From Lacrimispora sp. BS-2 (GTDB lineage Bacteria > Bacillota > Clostridia > Lachnospirales > Lachnospiraceae): 64,000 nucleotides of DNA. A program made the position numbers and the translations under genes. Below, piece by piece: positions 50,704 to 59,124 of the stretch (position 1 is its first letter; the number at the start of each line of letters is the position of its first letter). Under the pieces are notes generated by a model that saw nothing but the letters and a program-made list of their open reading frames with translations, did no database searches and had not been told where the DNA came from. The stretch is taken from NCBI RefSeq assembly GCF_040207125.1, contig NZ_CP157940.1:4154001-4218000 (forward strand), in the 5' to 3' direction.

Positions 50704-52137
50704 TTGGACGAGAAGGATTTTCCTGAAGAGAAAATAGAAGATACAGCTGCCACCGGCTCTGACAGCAGCAAAAAGAAAAAAGACGAAGATGAGTATGAAA
50801 AAGTCTGCTATGTCTGCCGCAGGCCGGAGAATGTGACAGGACCAATGGTTTCCATGCCCGGAGGCATGAATCTGTGCCATGATTGTATGCAGAAGGCATT
50901 TGATTCCGTAACTCAGGGCGGATTTGATATAACAAAGATTCAGAATATGCCTTATATGAATTTGAATTTCAGCGATTTAGGCAGCTTAAACGGAAAAGAC
51001 CTTGAGATACCCAATAAGCAGAGGGTCAAAAAAAGGGCTGAAAAGGAGCCGGAGCAGAAGCTTAATTTAAAGGACATTCCGGCGCCTCATGTGATCAGAC
51101 AGAAGCTGGATGAATATGTGATCGGCCAGGACCAGGCCAAAAAGGTGATTTCCGTAGCAGTTTATAACCATTACAAAAGGGTTTATCTGGCAAATTCCAA
51201 AAAAGTGGATGAGGAAGGGAATGTACAGATTGAAAAATCCAACATTTTAATGATCGGTCCAACGGGAAGCGGAAAGACCTACCTGGTTAAGACCCTGGCA
51301 AAGCTTCTTGATGTTCCCCTGGCAATTGCTGATGCCACTTCCCTTACAGAAGCCGGATATATAGGCGATGACATAGAGAGTGTGGTTTCCAAGCTGCTTA
51401 CAGCGGCTGACAATGATGTGGAAAAGGCGGAACGGGGGATTATATTTATTGACGAGATCGATAAAATTGCAAAAAAGAAGAATACCAACAGCAGGGATGT
51501 AAGCGGGGAGTCTGTGCAGCAGGAGCTTTTAAAGCTCTTAGAGGGAAGTACCGTGGAGGTTCCGGTGGGTTCCAACCAGAAAAATGCCCTCACCCCAATG
51601 ACTGCGGTGAGTACCGAGAATATCCTTTTCATCTGCGGAGGAGCGTTCCCGGACTTAGAGGATATCATAAAGGAGCGGCTGAAGGAAAAGTCATCCATTG
51701 GTTTTTCGGCCGAATTAAAAGACCGGTACGAGAAGGACCCTAATATTTTGTCTCACGTGACCAATGAGGATTTACGTAAGTTCGGTATGATTCCGGAATT
51801 TTTAGGCCGTCTGCCCATTACTGTGACCCTGAAATCTTTGGATAAGGAGCTGTTGGTCCGGGTTTTAAAGGAACCGAAAAACGCCATCTTAAAACAGTAT
51901 AAAAAGCTTTTGGAGCTTGATGAGGTGAATCTGGTATTTGAGGATGAGGCATTGGAATGGATCGCGGAAGAAGCTCTTAAGAAAAAGACAGGAGCAAGAG
52001 CCTTAAGAGCCATTATAGAAAATTTCATGCTTGATATCATGTATGAGGTTCCCAAGGATCCTAACATCGGATCAGTGGTTATAACGAGAGCTTATTTAGA
52101 CAAGAACGGCGGGCCGCTCATCCAGATGAGATGTTAA
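50704..52137 (+). CDS. clpX: ATP-dependent Clp protease ATP-binding subunit ClpX
   Basis: A 477-residue AAA+ unfoldase. After an unusual 30-residue charged extension comes the zinc-binding domain (Cys35, Cys38, Cys58, Cys61). Walker A is IGPTGSGKTYL, Walker B is IIFIDEIDKI and the pore loop is GYIGDD where most ClpX have GYVGED. SSIGFSA keeps the IGF tripeptide that docks to ClpP, and IPEFLGRLPITVTL and KKTGARALRAIIE are standard. It unfolds tagged proteins for ClpP. It starts with TTG after AGAAGGAGAG. clpP and tig are not adjacent, so this may be the main clpX in an unusual place or a second copy. Confidence 0.88.
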   Translation: MDEKDFPEEKIEDTAATGSDSSKKKKDEDEYEKVCYVCRRPENVTGPMVSMPGGMNLCHDCMQKAFDSVTQGGFDITKIQNMPYMNLNFSDLGSLNGKDLEIPNKQRVKKRAEKEPEQKLNLKDIPAPHVIRQKLDEYVIGQDQAKKVISVAVYNHYKRVYLANSKKVDEEGNVQIEKSNILMIGPTGSGKTYLVKTLAKLLDVPLAIADATSLTEAGYIGDDIESVVSKLLTAADNDVEKAERGIIFIDEIDKIAKKKNTNSRDVSGESVQQELLKLLEGSTVEVPVGSNQKNALTPMTAVSTENILFICGGAFPDLEDIIKERLKEKSSIGFSAELKDRYEKDPNILSHVTNEDLRKFGMIPEFLGRLPITVTLKSLDKELLVRVLKEPKNAILKQYKKLLELDEVNLVFEDEALEWIAEEALKKKTGARALRAIIENFMLDIMYEVPKDPNIGSVVITRAYLDKNGGPLIQMRC

Positions 52138-52212
52138 TAAAGCTGGAATTCCTGGGTCAGGGATAAAAAATACAAAAGAGTGGAGATAATAAGGACGGAA
52201 GGAGCGTTGGTC

Positions 52213-52680
52213 ATGGTATTTATTGGTATCATTGCATTGCTGGCTGCACTGGATCTTTTAATAAAAAGCGCCATTGAGGATCAGGAAGAAGCATGCTTTC
52301 CCAAGGAACTGGAGGGAAGCGGCGGAAAAATTATGCTGCATAAGAATCATAATGCCGGTTTTTCCTTCGGCTATTTTAAGGAACATCGGTCCATGGTGCA
52401 GATGGTTCCCCTGGCAGTTGCTTCCTTTATCGGAGGAATGTTAGCAGGCCTTCTTCAAAGAAAAGGGAACATTTTGGAGAAACTTGCCCTGTCCGTTGCC
52501 CTGGGAGGTGCGGTCAGCAATCTGTACGACAGGCTGGTCCGTCATTATGTAGTGGATTATTTCAGCATTCAGTATGGAAAGCTTAAAAAAGTAGTGTTCA
52601 ATCTGGGTGACCTGTTCATTTTTCTGGGAGCCGGAATTGTACTTGTGGTGGAAATCATAAAGGCTTTTAAAGAACGGTAA
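52213..52680 (+). CDS. Signal peptidase II-like protein (LspA family)
   Basis: A 155-residue membrane protein with four hydrophobic segments. The LspA (PF01252) blocks are present: HNAGFSFGYF, GGAVSNLYDRLVRHYVVDYF and FNLGDLFIFLGAG. The two catalytic aspartates are those of VVDY and NLGD; most LspA have NxAD in the second. LspA cleaves signal peptides of prolipoproteins in the membrane. The sequence is divergent, so it may be a second or specialised copy. ATG 52213 has AAGGAG eight bases upstream; the longer frame from GTG 52180 does not. Confidence 0.75.
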   Translation: MVFIGIIALLAALDLLIKSAIEDQEEACFPKELEGSGGKIMLHKNHNAGFSFGYFKEHRSMVQMVPLAVASFIGGMLAGLLQRKGNILEKLALSVALGGAVSNLYDRLVRHYVVDYFSIQYGKLKKVVFNLGDLFIFLGAGIVLVVEIIKAFKER

Positions 52681-52759
52681 GATGTAACACCCTGCAGGTA
52701 TTCCTTTACACCCCATAAAAGGGGGTGGCACTGCCGGAAAGCTTGGCAGAAAATACGTA

Positions 52760-52792
52760 AAAAGCGGCTGTCTTCTTGACATGGCCGCTTTT
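52760..52792 (+). terminator. Terminator after the LspA-like gene
   Basis: A 9-bp stem AAAAGCGGC (52760-52768) with GCCGCTTTT (52784-52792), 15-nt loop, ending in T. The promoter of the next gene begins four bases later. Confidence 0.75.
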
Positions 52793-52795
52793 CTA

Positions 52796-52824
52796 TTGTA
52801 AAATCAATGATAAAATATTATAAA
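52796..52824 (+). promoter_or_regulatory. Sigma-A promoter of the CNNM/CorC gene
   Basis: TTGTAA (52796-52801), 17 bases, TATAAA (52819-52824). The transcript would start only about 10 bases before the start codon region, so the ribosome site AGGAG (52827-52831) is at its very 5' end. Confidence 0.55.
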
Positions 52825-52840
52825 ACAGGAGTTGATTTTT

Positions 52841-54091
52841 TTGGATTCGAGTGACTATATACAGTTGCTTATGTTATTTTTATTAGTTGGATTATCAGCA
52901 TTCTTCTCATCGGCTGAGACTGCGCTTACTACGGTGAATAAAATCAGAGTACGGAATTTAGCGGAGGCAGGCAATAAGAACGCCATTACGCTAGCTAAGA
53001 TTTTAGAGAATCAAGGTAAGATGCTCAGTGCGATTCTGGTCGGTAACAATGTGGTAAACTTAACTGCCTCGTCCATGTCCACCACACTGGTTATGAGCAT
53101 TTGGGGCAATAAGGCCATAGGCATTGGAACCGGTATCCTTACGCTAGTCATTCTGGTATTCGGCGAGATATCCCCGAAAACCATTTCTACCTTGTATTCC
53201 GAAATAATATCTTTAAAATATGCAAAAGTGATCTATGCTTTTATGATTGTCATGACACCGGTCATTAACGTGATTCATATCCTTTCATCAGGTTTTTTGC
53301 GCTTTATCCATGTGAACCCTAACAGGAAGCAGGAGCCTATCACAGAGGATGAACTGCGTACCATTGTGGATGTGAGCCATGAGGAAGGCGTGATAGAATC
53401 AGAGGAGAGAAAGATCATTAATAACGTGTTTGATTTTGGTGATTCTGTGGCACGTGACATTATGATTCCCCGTATTGACATGACCCTGGTAGAGGTCAAT
53501 GCTTCCTATGATGAGTTGATCGATATTTTCCGGCAGGAAATGTACACCAGGATTCCGGTATACGAGGAAACCAGTGACAATGTGATCGGAATCATCAATA
53601 TGAAGGATCTGCTTCTCGTGGACAGAACAGATGATTTCAATATCAGGAATTTTTTAAGAGAGCCGCTCTATACATACGAGTATAAAAAAACTGCGGAACT
53701 TATGTTGGAGATGCGCCAGACCTGCAATAACGTTGTTATCGTTTTAGATGAATACGGAGCAACGGCAGGTATGATAACTCTGGAAGATTTACTGGAAGAA
53801 ATCGTGGGTGAGATCCGGGATGAGTATGACGAGGATGAAGAAAATGAACTGGTTGAGGTGGAACCCTTTGAATATCTGGTAGAAGGCTCCATGAAGCTTG
53901 ATGATTTAAATGACAGGCTGAACCTTGAACTGGAGTCTGAAGATTATGATTCCATCGGCGGTCTGATCATCGGACAGCTTGACAGGCTCCCGGAACAGGG
54001 GGAGGAGGTTGTCTGCGGCGAAATCCGCCTTGTTGTGGACGAGCTGGACAAAAACAGGATCGATAAGGTTCGGATGTATTTGCCTCACTAA
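52841..54091 (+). CDS. CNNM/HlyC-CorC family transporter
   Basis: A 416-residue protein. The CNNM membrane domain (PF01595) begins LMLFLLVGLSAFFSSAETAL, with NVVNLTASSMSTTLVM and ILVFGEISPKTIST. Two CBS domains follow (about 200-325; ARDIMIPRIDMTLVEVNA and EYGATAGMITLEDLLEEIVG). A C-terminal CorC_HlyC domain ends YDSIGGLIIGQLDRLPEQGE. Members take part in magnesium, cobalt or sodium transport, often magnesium export. TTG 52841 is preferred over TTG 52832 because AGGAG stands nine bases before it. Confidence 0.9.
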   Translation: MDSSDYIQLLMLFLLVGLSAFFSSAETALTTVNKIRVRNLAEAGNKNAITLAKILENQGKMLSAILVGNNVVNLTASSMSTTLVMSIWGNKAIGIGTGILTLVILVFGEISPKTISTLYSEIISLKYAKVIYAFMIVMTPVINVIHILSSGFLRFIHVNPNRKQEPITEDELRTIVDVSHEEGVIESEERKIINNVFDFGDSVARDIMIPRIDMTLVEVNASYDELIDIFRQEMYTRIPVYEETSDNVIGIINMKDLLLVDRTDDFNIRNFLREPLYTYEYKKTAELMLEMRQTCNNVVIVLDEYGATAGMITLEDLLEEIVGEIRDEYDEDEENELVEVEPFEYLVEGSMKLDDLNDRLNLELESEDYDSIGGLIIGQLDRLPEQGEEVVCGEIRLVVDELDKNRIDKVRMYLPH

Positions 54092-54151
54092 GTGATTGGC
54101 TGGCCAGTGTTTTTGCGGGCATTTGCTGATTTGCCGGAGGACCGGAACAGA

Positions 54152-54185
54152 AGGGAGAGGGAAGCTGATTGCTTCTGCTCTCCCT
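54152..54185. terminator. Hairpin between convergent genes
   Basis: A 14-bp stem with one bulge and one G-T pair (54152-54165 with 54171-54185, loop TGATT). It lies between the CNNM stop and the stop of the minus-strand TIGR04086 gene, and probably ends both transcripts. Confidence 0.6.
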
Positions 54186-54209
54186 CCTGCGTGTCCCGGG
54201 ACCCTCCTG

Positions 54210-54569
54210 TCAGCTTAGCATTCCCCCCGCGGTTCCGCTGACTGCGCAGATGGCCATGGTGGTGAGGAGCTGGTTCATGGAGCCGTTTAAGCCTTTGTTT
54301 AATAAAAAGGATACGGCTAAGAGTACCAGGAAATATAGAAGTCCCAGCAAAAGGCCCCAGAAGAATCTTCGGTGCCGTATGCTCTTTCCCATTAAGACCC
54401 CGCCAAAGAGACAGGCGATGATATAAACCGCATTGACACCCAGGCGTATCTGTCCTTCCTTCAGCCGGAATCTATAAAGTGCTAAGGCCAGGACCACCAG
54501 CAGGATTCCGGTCAGTATGTAGGTGATAAGAAGGTTTCTTAGCGTGACCTGAAGCTTTGATTTTTCCAT
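54210..54569 (-). CDS. TIGR04086 family membrane protein
   Basis: A 119-residue protein with four hydrophobic segments: LLITYILTGILLVVLALALY, AVYIIACLFGGVLMG, FFWGLLLGLLYFLVLLAVSF and LLTTMAICAVSGTAGGML. Size, pattern and place next to SCIFF, tgt and yajC match the TIGR04086 (YrzE-like) family of unknown function in Clostridia and Bacilli. AAGGAG stands seven bases before its ATG. It is transcribed away from the SCIFF gene. Confidence 0.75.
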   Translation of the reverse strand: MEKSKLQVTLRNLLITYILTGILLVVLALALYRFRLKEGQIRLGVNAVYIIACLFGGVLMGKSIRHRRFFWGLLLGLLYFLVLLAVSFLLNKGLNGSMNQLLTTMAICAVSGTAGGMLS

Positions 54570-54733
54570 TTAACTACTCCTTATATCTTGTCTTCTGGTT
54601 CAGTATATTCTATGGGTAGGAAGGATATTCTTGGATGTCCTAATAATAAAATTGATACAGCCTGTTTTCTCTGGATATAGATAGATAGCCCGAAGAAGCC
54701 GGCAAATTCCCATGTTCCCTGGGGCAATTCATC

Positions 54734-54762
54734 TTGCACTCGCCTAAAACATGTGGTATAAT
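54734..54762 (+). promoter_or_regulatory. Strong promoter of the SCIFF gene
   Basis: TTGCAC (54734-54739), exactly 17 bases, TATAAT (54757-54762) with a TGG extension in front of the -10 box. It lies about 37 bases before the ATG. Confidence 0.8.
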
Positions 54763-54798
54763 CTCAAAGAATTAGGCAAATACAGGAGGTGTAAGTAT

Positions 54799-54945
54799 AT
54801 GAAACACGTGAAGACTTTAAATTCCAGTACATTAAAAGAGTCCATGAAAAAAGGCGGCTGCGGCGAATGCCAGACTTCCTGCCAGTCAGCATGCAAGACA
54901 TCCTGTACAGTAGGAAACCAGAGCTGCGAGAACAGCAACCGTTAA
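54799..54945 (+). CDS. scfA: SCIFF: six-cysteine RiPP precursor peptide
   Basis: A 48-residue peptide with the six-cysteines-in-forty-five pattern. After a leader (MKHVKTLNSSTLKESMKKGG), the core has Cys21, 24, 28, 32, 36 and 43 with intervening threonines and serines (GECQTSC, SACKTSC). SCIFF peptides are nearly universal in Clostridia. The maturase next door forms a thioether from a cysteine sulfur to the alpha carbon of a threonine. The natural role remains unknown. GGAGGTG precedes ATG 54799; the longer frame starting at 54751 would run into the promoter. The hairpin at 54991 separates it from the maturase gene. Confidence 0.93.
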   Translation: MKHVKTLNSSTLKESMKKGGCGECQTSCQSACKTSCTVGNQSCENSNR

Positions 54946-54990
54946 TAATTTTAAACTGTATAGAATAGCCATAAGGCAGATGAGCAGATG

Positions 54991-55017
54991 CCCCTACGGT
55001 CGTGATGACGGTAGGGG
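54991..55017 (+). terminator. Hairpin between SCIFF and its maturase, possible attenuator
   Basis: CCCCTAC (54991-54997) pairs with GTAGGGG (55011-55017); the downstream bases are only moderately T-rich. A partial terminator here would give more peptide than enzyme mRNA, as expected for a precursor-maturase pair. That role is inferred. Confidence 0.5.
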
Positions 55018-55079
55018 TTCATTCGCTTGTCTGCCAAAAACCAATAACAGGTTAATCTTTTCAATTAAGGAGAATACAA

Positions 55080-56474
55080 GTGATTCATCAATATATCAGC
55101 AATGGCTTCCATATTATTATGGATGTCAACAGCGGTTCTGTTCATTCTGTGGATCCGGTCATGTATGATGCCGTAGAGACCGCCGCAGGAATGGTTCCGG
55201 AGATGGAAGAGGGCCAGCCCCTTCCTAAAGAGGTTGGAGAAAAAGTGCGGACCAGCCTTTCTGAAACATACGGAGAGACAGAAGTAGAAGAGGTGCTGGA
55301 GGAGATTCAGTATCTGATCGATAAGGGAGAGCTTTTTACAAAGGATATGTATCACGATTATGTGATCGATTTTAAAAAGCGGCAGACAGTGGTAAAGGCT
55401 CTTTGCTTACATATTGCCCATGACTGCAACCTGGCCTGCAAGTATTGCTTTGCAGAAGAAGGGGAGTACCATGGCAGACGGGCTCTGATGTCCTTTGAAG
55501 TGGGGAAAAAGGCCCTGGACTTTCTCATTGCCAATTCCGGGAACCGAAGAAACTTAGAAGTGGACTTTTTTGGCGGAGAGCCGCTGATGAATTGGGACGT
55601 AGTAAAGCAGCTTGTTGAATACGGACGGAAAAAAGAGAAAGAATATAATAAGAACTTCCGTTTTACCATGACCACCAACGGTGTTCTGTTAAACGATGAG
55701 ATCATGGAGTTCTGCAACCGGGAAATGAGCAATGTGGTCTTAAGCCTTGATGGCCGTAAAGAAGTCAATGACAATATGCGTCCCTTCCGCAACGGAAAAG
55801 GCAGCTACGAGCTGATCGTTCCCAAATTCCAGAAATTTGCCCGGCTTCGGGAAACCAAAGATTATTACATCAGAGGAACCTTTACCCGCCATAATATGGA
55901 TTTTGCAAAGGATGTCCTGGAATTTGCGGATCTTGGCTTTACAAGTATGTCCATAGAGCCTGTGGTGGCACAGCCGGAAGAGGAGTATGCCATCAGAGAG
56001 GAAGACCTTCCCCAGATCTTAAAAGAGTATGATGATCTTGCTGTGGAATACATTAACAGGCAGAAGGAAGGAAAGGGATTCAATTTCTTCCACTTTAATA
56101 TTGACTTAAACCAGGGCCCATGTGTGGCAAAGCGCCTGTCCGGCTGTGGTTCCGGAACCGAGTATCTGGCGGTGACTCCATGGGGAGATTTTTATCCGTG
56201 CCACCAGTTTGTGGGTGAGGAAAAATTCCTTCTTGGCAACGTGGATACAGGCGTAACAAATTCAGAGATCCGTGATGAGTTCAAGCTTTGCAATGTTTAT
56301 GCAAAGGACAAGTGCCGGGACTGCTTTGCCAGGTTTTACTGCAGCGGAGGCTGTGCGGCTAACTCCCACAACTTCCACGGAAGTATCACGGATGCTTACG
56401 ATATCGGCTGTGAAATGCAGAAGAAGCGGATCGAATGCGCCATCATGATCAAGGCGGCTTTGGCGGAAGAATGA
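55080..56474 (+). CDS. scfB: SCIFF peptide maturase (radical SAM/SPASM)
   Basis: A 464-residue radical SAM enzyme of the TIGR03974 type. An N-terminal peptide-recognition part (about 1-90) is followed by CNLACKYCFAEEGEYHGRRA with the CxxxCxxC cluster site, and by DFFGGEPLMNWD and TMTTNGVLLN. The C-terminal SPASM domain has CGSGTEYLAVTPWGDFYPC, KCRDCFARFYCSGGCAANS and DIGCEMQK for auxiliary clusters. It introduces thioether cross-links into the SCIFF peptide. The start is GTG 55080, seven bases after AAGGAG. Confidence 0.95.
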   Translation: MIHQYISNGFHIIMDVNSGSVHSVDPVMYDAVETAAGMVPEMEEGQPLPKEVGEKVRTSLSETYGETEVEEVLEEIQYLIDKGELFTKDMYHDYVIDFKKRQTVVKALCLHIAHDCNLACKYCFAEEGEYHGRRALMSFEVGKKALDFLIANSGNRRNLEVDFFGGEPLMNWDVVKQLVEYGRKKEKEYNKNFRFTMTTNGVLLNDEIMEFCNREMSNVVLSLDGRKEVNDNMRPFRNGKGSYELIVPKFQKFARLRETKDYYIRGTFTRHNMDFAKDVLEFADLGFTSMSIEPVVAQPEEEYAIREEDLPQILKEYDDLAVEYINRQKEGKGFNFFHFNIDLNQGPCVAKRLSGCGSGTEYLAVTPWGDFYPCHQFVGEEKFLLGNVDTGVTNSEIRDEFKLCNVYAKDKCRDCFARFYCSGGCAANSHNFHGSITDAYDIGCEMQKKRIECAIMIKAALAEE

Positions 56475-56562
56475 GAATACAAAAGTAACTGATAATCGTT
56501 AATATCCTACGGATATTACCTTTGTACCCCAAAAGCGTGGGCAGGAAAAGGGAAAAAAACAG

Positions 56563-57702
56563 ATGAATTATAAGATCATTGCAAAGGATGGACGCGCAAA
56601 GCGGGGCGAGGTAACCACTGTTCACGGCACCATCCAGACCCCGGTATTCATGAACGTGGGTACGGTAGGAGCCATTAAAGGGGCTGTTTCCACAGATGAT
56701 CTCCGTGAGATCAGAACCCAGGTAGAACTGTCCAATACCTACCATCTTCATGTGCGTACCGGCGATAAATTAATCAAAGAGTTTGGCGGCCTTCACCGTT
56801 TTATGAACTGGGACCGTCCCATTCTTACGGATTCAGGCGGTTTTCAGGTATTTTCCCTGACCGGCTTAAGGAAAATAAAGGAGGAAGGCGTTTACTTCCA
56901 GTCCCATATAGACGGGCACAAGATTTTCATGGGTCCGGAAGAGAGCATGCAGATCCAGTCTAACCTGGCATCTACCATTGCCATGGCCTTTGACGAATGC
57001 CCGCCTCATCCGGCCACAAGGGAATATATGCAAAACAGCGTAGACCGTACCACCAGATGGCTGGAACGGTGCCGTACTGAAATGGCAAGGCTTAATACCC
57101 TGCCTGATACCTTAAACAGGGACCAGCTGTTATTCGGCATTAACCAGGGCGGAACCTTTGAAGATATCCGCATCGCCCATGCAAAAACCATATCCGCTAT
57201 GGACTTGGACGGCTATGCCTTAGGCGGACTGGCTGTGGGAGAAAGCCATGAGGAGATGTACAGGATATTAGATGAGACGGTACCTTATCTGCCGGAGAAT
57301 AAGCCAACCTATCTGATGGGAGTGGGAACTCCCGCCAATATTTTAGAGTCCGTAGACAGGGGCGTGGACTTTTTTGACTGCGTATATCCGTCAAGGAACG
57401 GCCGCCATGGTCATGTATATACCAATCATGGAAAAATGAATTTATTTAATGCCAAATATGAGCTGGACCACAGGCCCATTGAAGAGGGATGTGGGTGTCC
57501 GGCCTGCCGTTCCTACAGCAGGGCCTATATCAGGCACCTTTTAAAGGCAAAAGAAATGCTTGGCATGAGATTATGTGTATTGCATAATTTATATTTTTAT
57601 AATACAATGATGGAAGAGATCCGCGATGCAATTGAGAACCACAGTTATGGGGAATACAAGGAGCAGAAGCTTGGCCGTATGATGGCAGGTCAGACCTCCT
57701 AA
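56563..57702 (+). CDS. tgt: Queuine tRNA-ribosyltransferase
   Basis: A 379-residue TIM-barrel enzyme. It has ILTDSGGFQVFSLTGLRKI (base-binding aspartate region), ECPPHPATREYMQNSVDRT, LLFGINQGG, GYALGGLAVGES and FDCVYPSRNGRHGH (nucleophile Asp). The zinc site is CGCPACRSYSRAYIRHL followed by LHNLYFY. It exchanges guanine 34 of certain tRNAs for a queuosine precursor. The gene order SCIFF maturase-tgt-yajC is common in Clostridia. Confidence 0.96.
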   Translation: MNYKIIAKDGRAKRGEVTTVHGTIQTPVFMNVGTVGAIKGAVSTDDLREIRTQVELSNTYHLHVRTGDKLIKEFGGLHRFMNWDRPILTDSGGFQVFSLTGLRKIKEEGVYFQSHIDGHKIFMGPEESMQIQSNLASTIAMAFDECPPHPATREYMQNSVDRTTRWLERCRTEMARLNTLPDTLNRDQLLFGINQGGTFEDIRIAHAKTISAMDLDGYALGGLAVGESHEEMYRILDETVPYLPENKPTYLMGVGTPANILESVDRGVDFFDCVYPSRNGRHGHVYTNHGKMNLFNAKYELDHRPIEEGCGCPACRSYSRAYIRHLLKAKEMLGMRLCVLHNLYFYNTMMEEIRDAIENHSYGEYKEQKLGRMMAGQTS

Positions 57703-57744
57703 AATAGGGGACAAGCAGCAGGCGGATCGTTATATAAGGAGGAA

Positions 57745-58047
57745 ATGGTTATGTTTTCAGCAACAGGCGGTACCATGGGCGTGGGCTTTTGGGTCATTTA
57801 TATCGCGGTGATCTTTGGCTTCATGTATTTTATCGCAATCAGACCCCAGAAAAGGGAGAAAAAGAAACAGCAGGAGATGTTTGCAAACATTGCAATCGGA
57901 GACAGCGTTTTGACCTCCGGTGGTTTTTATGGTGTGATCATTGATATGACAGATGATACGGTTATTGTAGAGTTCGGCAACAATAAGAACTGCAGGATTC
58001 CTATGCAGAAGACTGCTATCGTTCAGGTAGAAAAAGCACAGGCTTAA
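57745..58047 (+). CDS. yajC: Preprotein translocase subunit YajC
   Basis: A 100-residue protein with one N-terminal membrane segment (VGFWVIYIAVIFGFMYFI). The highly conserved AIRPQKREKKKQQEMFANI, GDSVLTSGGFYGVI and VIVEFGNNKNCRIPMQKTAI follow. It is an accessory subunit of the Sec translocon and often follows tgt. AAGGAGG stands before the ATG. A strong terminator at 58056-58095 ends the transcript. Confidence 0.95.
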   Translation: MVMFSATGGTMGVGFWVIYIAVIFGFMYFIAIRPQKREKKKQQEMFANIAIGDSVLTSGGFYGVIIDMTDDTVIVEFGNNKNCRIPMQKTAIVQVEKAQA

Positions 58048-58055
58048 GAAATCAG

Positions 58056-58095
58056 GGCACCCGGAAAGAGGTTTACTTTTTCCGGGTGCCTTTTT
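58056..58095 (+). terminator. Terminator after yajC
   Basis: A perfect 12-bp stem (GGCACCCGGAAA at 58056-58067 with its complement at 58079-58090) is followed by five T. Confidence 0.9.
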
Positions 58096-58193
58096 ATAGG
58101 GAAAGTCCAGCGCTCCGGCGAGGGAGCCTGTTTTCCATGGCGTCAGTATACACCAGGGGTTTTCCAACATATGATTTAGTAAGGGGTATTAAA

Positions 58194-58925
58194 TTAAAGC
58201 CAGCCTCCGTCAAGGCCGATGATCTGCCCGGTCAGATAGGAATTTTTATAGCCCAGGTGGTATACTAAATCAGCTACCTCCTCTGCTTTTCCCAGCCGTC
58301 CGGCCGGAATCCCATCGATGAGAGCGATTAATTCATCCTCCTCCAGAAACTGGTTCATTTCCGTATCAATGGCGCCGCAGGCAACGGCGTTGACCTGGAT
58401 ATTGCTTGGAGCCAGTTCCTTGGCAAGAGCCTTTGTAAAAGCGTTGATACCGCCTTTTGTAGCGGAATAAGCGACTTCGCAGGAGGCACCTGATATTCCC
58501 CATACAGAAGAGATGTTAATGATCTTTCCTTGCTTTTTTTCTACCATTCCGGGAATGGCCAGCTTGCAGCAGTTGAATACTGACGTTAAGTTGGTGCGGA
58601 TAATCCGGTCCCAGGCATCCGTGCTCATATCCTGCAACAGGCCGATGTAGGAGATGCCGGCGTTATTAACCAGGACATCCAGTGTACCAAACTGCTTGCG
58701 CACCTGTTCAAAGAGCGCCTGGCACTGGTTCATGTCCCCCATGTCCCCCATGCAGGAAAGACAAGATACCTGATATGCTTCCAGCTCCTTTTTTACTTGT
58801 ACAAGTCGGTCCTCACTGTGAAGGCAGTTGATGACCACGTTGTATCCTTTTTTAGCAAATTTAACGGCAACAGCTTTTCCGATTCCCCGGGAAGCTCCCG
58901 TTATAAGTACTGTTTTTCTAGGCAT
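58194..58925 (-). CDS. SDR oxidoreductase, FabG-like; possible EF-P 5-aminopentanone reductase
   Basis: A 243-residue classical short-chain dehydrogenase: VLITGASRGIGKAVAV (NAD(P) loop), LVNNAGIS, INISSVWGISG and YSATKGGINAFTKALAKEL (Ser, Tyr, Lys), and TGQIIGLDGGWL at the end. Most close relatives are either 3-oxoacyl-ACP reductases or YmfI-like enzymes that reduce 5-aminopentanone on elongation factor P. The lone location outside a fatty-acid cluster, as recalled for Clostridia, favours the latter, but this is uncertain. It is a single gene on the minus strand. Confidence 0.8.
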   Translation of the reverse strand: MPRKTVLITGASRGIGKAVAVKFAKKGYNVVINCLHSEDRLVQVKKELEAYQVSCLSCMGDMGDMNQCQALFEQVRKQFGTLDVLVNNAGISYIGLLQDMSTDAWDRIIRTNLTSVFNCCKLAIPGMVEKKQGKIINISSVWGISGASCEVAYSATKGGINAFTKALAKELAPSNIQVNAVACGAIDTEMNQFLEEDELIALIDGIPAGRLGKAEEVADLVYHLGYKNSYLTGQIIGLDGGWL

Positions 58926-59043
58926 AACATCACTCCTTCTGTCGATTTATGATATCTTTATTCTATCAAATCGTCAGGAATAATGCAACGTGGTCGGATA
59001 AAGGACTATTTGCATTTTTGGTGATTTTGTTACAGACCAGGCA

Positions 59044-59073
59044 TTGCATACTTAAGGGCTGGTGAGATATAAT
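59044..59073 (+). promoter_or_regulatory. Promoter of the thioredoxin reductase gene
   Basis: TTGCAT (59044-59049), 18 bases, TATAAT (59068-59073), about 50 bases before the ATG. Confidence 0.6.
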
Positions 59074-59124
59074 GAAGATAGAAAACTTAATATCAGATAG
59101 AATAGAGAAAGCAGGTAGATAAAT

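Noticed and set aside
50680..51698. Long minus-strand frames across clpX (for example 51279-51698)
   Set aside because: They are shadows of the strongly supported ClpX reading frame.
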